Assembly (NCBI GenBank): GCA_002369055.1
Contig: DFEL01000100.1
Coordinates: forward strand, 1 to 8,473
Length of the DNA: 8,473 nucleotides
DNA from: Cyanobacteria bacterium UBA3803
Lineage (GTDB): Bacteria; Cyanobacteriota; Vampirovibrionia; Gastranaerophilales; Gastranaerophilaceae
Direction: 5' to 3'
A program made the translations under genes and the position numbers. Shown piece after piece: positions 5,711 to 8,473 of the stretch. The notes below the pieces were generated by a model. That model saw nothing but the letters and a program-made list of their open reading frames with translations. It did not search any database and was not told where the DNA came from. The stretch's first letter is position 1; every line of letters starts with the position of its first letter.

Positions 5711-7138
5711 TTATACTTCCATTCTGTAATTCAAGTCAGGCTTACGAGCCGCCAAAGTTTCATCAATTTTTTTTACTATTGTACTACAAGGAGCAGACAA
5801 CACTTTATCCGGATTTTCATCAACCTCTTTTGCTATTTCTAACATAATATTAATAAATCCGTCAAGAACATTTTTAGCCTCAGTTTCGGTGGGTTCTATC
5901 ATCATTGCTTCATGTACAATCAAAGGAAAATATATTGTCGGAGGATGAACCCCGCTATCCATAAGCCTCTTTGCAATATTTAAAGTCGAAACACCCTTTT
6001 CTTTTTGCAAATCACCGGATAAAACAAATTCATGCATACAAGGAACATCATAAGGCAATTTATACACATTTTTCAATTGTTCCTTTATATAATTTGCATT
6101 CAAAACCGCATCACTGCTAACTTGTTTTAAAGACTTACCCTGCATCAATATATAAGCATAAGCCCTAATTAAAACACCAAAATTACCAAAATAATTTTTA
6201 ACTGCTCCAATTGAATTAACAAGGTTATAATTTCTTCTATACATATTTCCATCATTAATAACAACAGGAGTTGGCAAATAGTCTTTTAAACAGTCAACAA
6301 CAGCAATCGGCCCTGCACCCGGACCTCCGCCACCATGTGGAGTTGCAAATGTTTTATGCAAATTTATATGTACAATGTCAAAACCCATTAATTTTGGATT
6401 TGTATAACCCATAATTGCATTAAAATTTGCACCATCATAATACAATAATGAACCGTTTTCGTGCATTAATTTTGAAATTTCAAGCACATTTTCTTCAAAA
6501 ATACCCAAAGTATTAGGATTTGTCATCATTATTGCGGCTACATCTTCTGTTAAAACTTCTTTTAGCGAGTTTATATCAATTTGCCCCTTTTCGTTTGATT
6601 TAACTTGAACAATATCAAAACCTGCCATACTTGCACTTGCCGGATTTGTACCGTGTGCTGAATCAGGGATTATAACCTTTTTTCTGAGTTCACCCTTATT
6701 TTCAAAGTATTTTTTCACAATCATCATACCTGAAAATTCACCATGAGCACCTGCCGCAGGCTGTAAACTAACCGCATCCATACCGGTAACAACTTTTAAG
6801 GCTTCTTGCAAATTGTACATCAATTCTAAAGCACCTTGTACATCTTCATCCTCAAGTGCGGGATGCAAATTTACAAAACCATCTAAATTAGCAAGTTTTT
6901 CATTAACTTTCGGATTATATTTCATTGTACAAGAACCTAAAGGATAAAAACCTTTTTCTATACAAAAATTTCTGTCTGATAATTCTTTATAATGACGTAA
7001 AACATCTAATTCAGTAACACTTGGCAGACCGATATCAGATTTTCTCAAAAATTTATTATCAATAAAATCTATACTGAAATTACCATCAAAAAATTTTATA
7101 CCATCAATATTATTGCTTTTCTCAAAAATAGTTTTCAA
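5711..7138 (-). CDS. gcvPB: Glycine dehydrogenase (decarboxylating) subunit 2, GcvPB, 475 aa
   Basis: Beta half of the two-subunit P-protein of the glycine cleavage system. With GcvPA it decarboxylates glycine by PLP chemistry and passes the aminomethyl group to the lipoyl arm of GcvH. Visible marks are the N-terminal IFEKS, LPSVTELDVLRHYKELS, FYPLGSCTMKYNPK (64-77), QPAAGAHGEFSG (126-137), PDSAHGTNPASASMAGF (158-174), YYDGANFNAIMG, and the PLP lysine K262 in NLHKTFATPHGGGGPG. Length is normal for the subunit. The start is TTG 7138: it gives the conserved MKxIFEKS start, has AGGAG 11 nt upstream within the end of the sigma gene, and lies 2 nt past that gene's stop. gcvPA, normally just upstream, is not adjacent here, so the partner must be elsewhere. 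The next gene starts 1 nt beyond its stop. Confidence 0.97.
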   Translation of the reverse strand: MKTIFEKSNNIDGIKFFDGNFSIDFIDNKFLRKSDIGLPSVTELDVLRHYKELSDRNFCIEKGFYPLGSCTMKYNPKVNEKLANLDGFVNLHPALEDEDVQGALELMYNLQEALKVVTGMDAVSLQPAAGAHGEFSGMMIVKKYFENKGELRKKVIIPDSAHGTNPASASMAGFDIVQVKSNEKGQIDINSLKEVLTEDVAAIMMTNPNTLGIFEENVLEISKLMHENGSLLYYDGANFNAIMGYTNPKLMGFDIVHINLHKTFATPHGGGGPGAGPIAVVDCLKDYLPTPVVINDGNMYRRNYNLVNSIGAVKNYFGNFGVLIRAYAYILMQGKSLKQVSSDAVLNANYIKEQLKNVYKLPYDVPCMHEFVLSGDLQKEKGVSTLNIAKRLMDSGVHPPTIYFPLIVHEAMMIEPTETEAKNVLDGFINIMLEIAKEVDENPDKVLSAPCSTIVKKIDETLAARKPDLNYRMEV

Positions 7139-7140
7139 TT

Positions 7141-7743
7141 TTATAACATCTCCTGTTTTGCAAGCTCTTTCTTAATTCTGTTTAAGCCTGATTGAATAAT
7201 TCGTGAAATTCTTGAAGGAGAAATCTGATATTCTTCAGACATTTCTCTTAACTTTTTATCCTTAAAAAATTTCTGTTCTATAAACTCTTTTTCTCGTGGT
7301 GGAAGAGTTTTTAAAAGTGAAGAAACCTTATTTTTTAATTGATAAAATTCCATTGCTTCTTCAGGACTTCTATCTTGGGAGCGAATAATAGTAGGATTTT
7401 CAGCATCTGCCATTTCTTCAACGGACAAAATTGTTTTGTACATGGTTTCACGAATATCGTCAGAATTTAAAACATCTCTTTTTTGCTTCATTGAATACCA
7501 TTTGTATCTGCGTCTTACCTCGTTTCTGATTGACCACTTTATTGCAGTTGAAAGATAAGAATTGTTGTAAGCATCTTTATTTTTTTGTTTAAAAAGAACA
7601 TACAATGTTTGCGTAGCAATGTTGACCATTTCAAGATAATCCAGCAGGTGTGCGGTAGAAGACATCTTTGACGCTTCAACTTTGCAAACGGTTTCAATAA
7701 GATTTTGATACTCTTTTATATTAATGGTCTTTTCAGTCTGCAT
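7141..7743 (-). CDS. Sigma-70 family RNA polymerase sigma factor (diverged), 200 aa
   Basis: Probable alternative sigma factor that directs RNA polymerase to specific promoters. Region 2 is at about residues 20-90, with LDYLEMVNIATQTLYVLF in place of the usual DLxQEGxxGL segment and SYLSTAIKWSIRNEVRRRYKWYSM matching the FstYa...IR...R part. Region 4 is at about 135-195, with LPPREKEFIEQKFFKDKKLREMSEEYQISPSRISRII as the -35-binding helix-turn-helix. No region 3 and no anti-sigma or sensing domain is visible. Region 2 is poor in the usual acidic core contacts, so weak core binding or a specialised role is possible. ATG 7743 has AAGG about 10 nt upstream and a leader from an extended -10 promoter. 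It heads the operon containing gcvPB, so it may be autoregulated or control those genes; this is inferred from position. Confidence 0.82.
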   Translation of the reverse strand: MQTEKTINIKEYQNLIETVCKVEASKMSSTAHLLDYLEMVNIATQTLYVLFKQKNKDAYNNSYLSTAIKWSIRNEVRRRYKWYSMKQKRDVLNSDDIRETMYKTILSVEEMADAENPTIIRSQDRSPEEAMEFYQLKNKVSSLLKTLPPREKEFIEQKFFKDKKLREMSEEYQISPSRISRIIQSGLNRIKKELAKQEML

Positions 7744-7780
7744 GACAGTTTAACCTTATAACACACTTTATCCCATGATT

Positions 7781-7789
7781 ATTATAACA
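7781..7789 (-). promoter_or_regulatory. Extended -10 promoter for the sigma-gcvPB-miaA operon
   Basis: Read on the minus strand, TGT then a perfect TATAAT (7786 down to 7781) forms an extended -10. At the 17-nt position the -35 is poor (ATATGA), which is usual for extended -10 promoters. The predicted start is near 7774, about 31 nt before the sigma gene ATG at 7743. Confidence 0.65.
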
Positions 7790-7834
7790 AATAAATAAAA
7801 TTTTCATATAAATATGTTAAATAATACTTACAAT

Positions 7835-7870
7835 TTAAAAAAGGTCGTAAAACAAATGTTTTACGACCTT
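7835..7870 (-). terminator. Intrinsic terminator after rpsT
   Basis: A perfect 13-pair stem (7841-7853 with 7858-7870, AAGGTCGTAAAAC and its complement) with an AAAT loop is followed on the minus strand by a T-run (complement of the A-run from about 7837). It begins 19 nt past the rpsT stop. It isolates rpsT from the operon promoter that follows. The stem is symmetric, so it may also stop opposite-strand transcription. Confidence 0.92.
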
Positions 7871-7889
7871 AAAAATTTTAAAACCAAAA

Positions 7890-8159
7890 TTATTCAGCCA
7901 ATAATTTTTTAGCTGCAAGAGTTAATCTTGATTTTTTTCTTGATGCGGTATTTTTGTGTAAAATACCTTTTGAAACAGCCTTGTCACATAATTGATATGC
8001 TTTTGACAAAGCAGCCTTCATAGCATCTTCATCTTTGGCTTTTGCTAATTCCAACACTTTTTTCAAAGCAGATTTGATTGAAGATTTGAAAGCAACATTT
8101 TTAAGATGATTTCTTTCAGCAGTCAAAACTCTTTTTTTAGCGGATTTAATATTTGCCAT
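7890..8159 (-). CDS. rpsT: 30S ribosomal protein S20
   Basis: A small basic 16S rRNA-binding protein of the 30S subunit. The 89-residue length and the start MANIKSAKKRV with AERNHLKN are classic S20. The middle carries the Ala/Lys-rich helices (SSIKSALKKVLEL, DAMKAALSKAYQLCDKAVSKG), and the end has the signature ILHKNTASRKKSRLTLAAKKL. Start ATG 8159 is preceded by GAAGGA 4 nt upstream. It is transcribed alone, with its own promoter at 8246-8274, a leader of about 80 nt and its own terminator. It diverges from rpsB. S20 is known to repress its own translation in Escherichia coli; whether that holds here cannot be told. Confidence 0.98.
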   Translation of the reverse strand: MANIKSAKKRVLTAERNHLKNVAFKSSIKSALKKVLELAKAKDEDAMKAALSKAYQLCDKAVSKGILHKNTASRKKSRLTLAAKKLLAE

Positions 8160-8245
8160 TTTGTCCTTCTTTCTTTTCTTGAAAATTCAAAAGATTAATG
8201 ACTTCTCTTAAATTTTCATAATCACTTGAGGATGTGAGTAAAAAA

Positions 8246-8274
8246 ATTTTAAAATAAATAAAAATAGTTGTCAA
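8246..8274 (-). promoter_or_regulatory. Sigma-70-type promoter for rpsT
   Basis: On the minus strand, a perfect TTGACA (8274-8269), a 17-nt spacer and TAAAAT (8251-8246). The predicted start near 8239 gives a leader of about 80 nt. A weak stem, TCAC/GTGA, lies near the 5' end of that leader; nothing stronger was seen. Confidence 0.8.
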
Positions 8275-8302
8275 ATAAGTTGTATAAATGTTAAGCAGTT
8301 GA

Positions 8303-8330
8303 TTGCAAAAGTATATATTTGTGTTACGAT
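8303..8330 (+). promoter_or_regulatory. Extended -10 promoter for rpsB
   Basis: TTGCAA (8303-8308), a 16-nt spacer, then TACGAT (8325-8330) preceded by TGT (8322-8324). The predicted start near 8337 coincides with the first base of the folded leader. It is back-to-back with the rpsT promoter; the two -35 elements are about 28 nt apart. Confidence 0.7.
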
Positions 8331-8336
8331 ATACTT

Positions 8337-8393
8337 GGAAGTACTGATTCGATAGGCAAAACCTAGTTCTTAAAAGGAATGGAACATACTTCC
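8337..8393 (+). promoter_or_regulatory. Candidate structured rpsB leader (possible S2 autoregulatory site)
   Basis: Starting at the predicted transcript start, GGAAGTA (8337-8343) pairs perfectly with TACTTCC (8387-8393) and closes two small stems: TAGG-CAAAA-CCTA (8353-8365) and GTTC/GAAC (8366-8369 with 8382-8385). An alternative hairpin, TTCTT/AGGAA (8367-8371 with 8375-8379), competes with the last one. About 36 nt further on lie the AAAGGAG ribosome binding site (8416-8422) and the ATG. In E. coli, S2 represses rpsB-tsf through the rpsB leader; a similar role here is inferred from position only. Confidence 0.45.
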
Positions 8394-8429
8394 CGTAGTA
8401 AAACACATTAACCATAAAGGAGAAGGAAG

Positions 8430-8473
8430 ATGCCGGTAGCATCAATGATTGAACTTTTAGAAGCAGGTGTACA
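8430..8473 (+). CDS. rpsB: 30S ribosomal protein S2, N-terminus only (cut by window end)
   Basis: Only 15 codons are visible, the last incomplete: MPVASMIELLEAGV, then CA, which begins a His codon. This matches the highly conserved S2 start (M-x-V-x-S-M-K-x-LLEAGVHFGH). S2 is a 30S platform/back protein needed for binding S1 and mRNA. ATG 8430 has a strong AAAGGAG (8416-8422) 7 nt upstream. It is driven by the extended -10 promoter at 8303-8330 through a 93-nt leader. The gene usually sits with tsf downstream; that is out of view. Confidence 0.93.
   Translation, partial: MPVASMIELLEAGV

Noticed and set aside
5665..5847. 60-residue plus-strand open frame over the gcvPB/activase junction
   Set aside because: It is opposite two strongly supported genes and low in complexity.
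8379..8411. Ten-codon ORF in the rpsB leader
   Set aside because: The AGGA directly abuts the ATG, leaving no spacing, and the frame overlaps the paired leader strands.
8146..8445. 99-residue open frame on the minus strand across the rpsT-rpsB intergenic region
   Set aside because: It covers both divergent promoters, the rpsB leader and the rpsB start, and its protein looks like translated AT-rich non-coding DNA.

Overview
The window is AT-rich bacterial chromosome with compact housekeeping genes. It carries a two-subunit-type glycine decarboxylase (GcvPB), a stand-alone protein of the 2-hydroxyacyl-CoA dehydratase activator family, MiaA, S20, S2 and a tRNA-Lys with encoded CCA. Sigma-70-type promoters, AGGAG-like ribosome binding sites and signal-peptide proteins point to an anaerobic or fermentative bacterium. 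My best guess is an uncultured gut lineage such as the non-photosynthetic Cyanobacteria relatives (Gastranaerophilales/Melainabacteria). That is an impression from composition and gene content, not a demonstrated placement; a low-GC Firmicute is possible.

Left part, plus strand. A regulator with an XRE-type helix-turn-helix and a second degenerate copy (38-574) ends at a strong terminator. A very good extended -10 promoter follows (624-652). It drives about 120 nt of RNA that folds into a hairpin plus a three-way junction and runs into tRNA-Lys(UUU) (780-855), which has its own terminator. A second clear promoter (921-949) starts a three-gene cluster of unknown function: a membrane-anchored 327-residue protein, an exported 205-residue protein with a late hydrophobic segment, and an 82-residue helical protein. 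This cluster ends tail-to-tail with miaA. The two stop codons overlap and lie inside what looks like a bidirectional terminator.

Middle and right, minus strand. One tight operon is read from 7743 down to 2920: a sigma-70-family protein, gcvPB (TTG start, 2 nt after the sigma stop), the dehydratase-activator-like protein (1 nt gap), a six-helix membrane protein (14 nt gap), and miaA, whose start lies 59 nt inside the membrane protein gene. An extended -10 promoter precedes the sigma gene. The operon joins regulation, glycine cleavage, a probable iron-sulfur protein, a membrane protein and tRNA modification. gcvPA, gcvT and gcvH are not here.

Right end. rpsT (S20) on the minus strand and rpsB (S2, only the first 15 codons seen, the last one incomplete) on the plus strand diverge from a 270-nt intergenic region. 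Each has a well-formed promoter. The rpsB transcript begins with a compact three-stem leader that is a candidate autoregulatory site. Part of it resembles a hairpin in the tRNA-Lys leader.

No mobile elements, CRISPR arrays or broken genes were seen. The most worthwhile unexplained items are the structured RNA ahead of tRNA-Lys, the rpsB leader, the sigma-headed gcvPB operon and the unknown three-gene plus-strand cluster.
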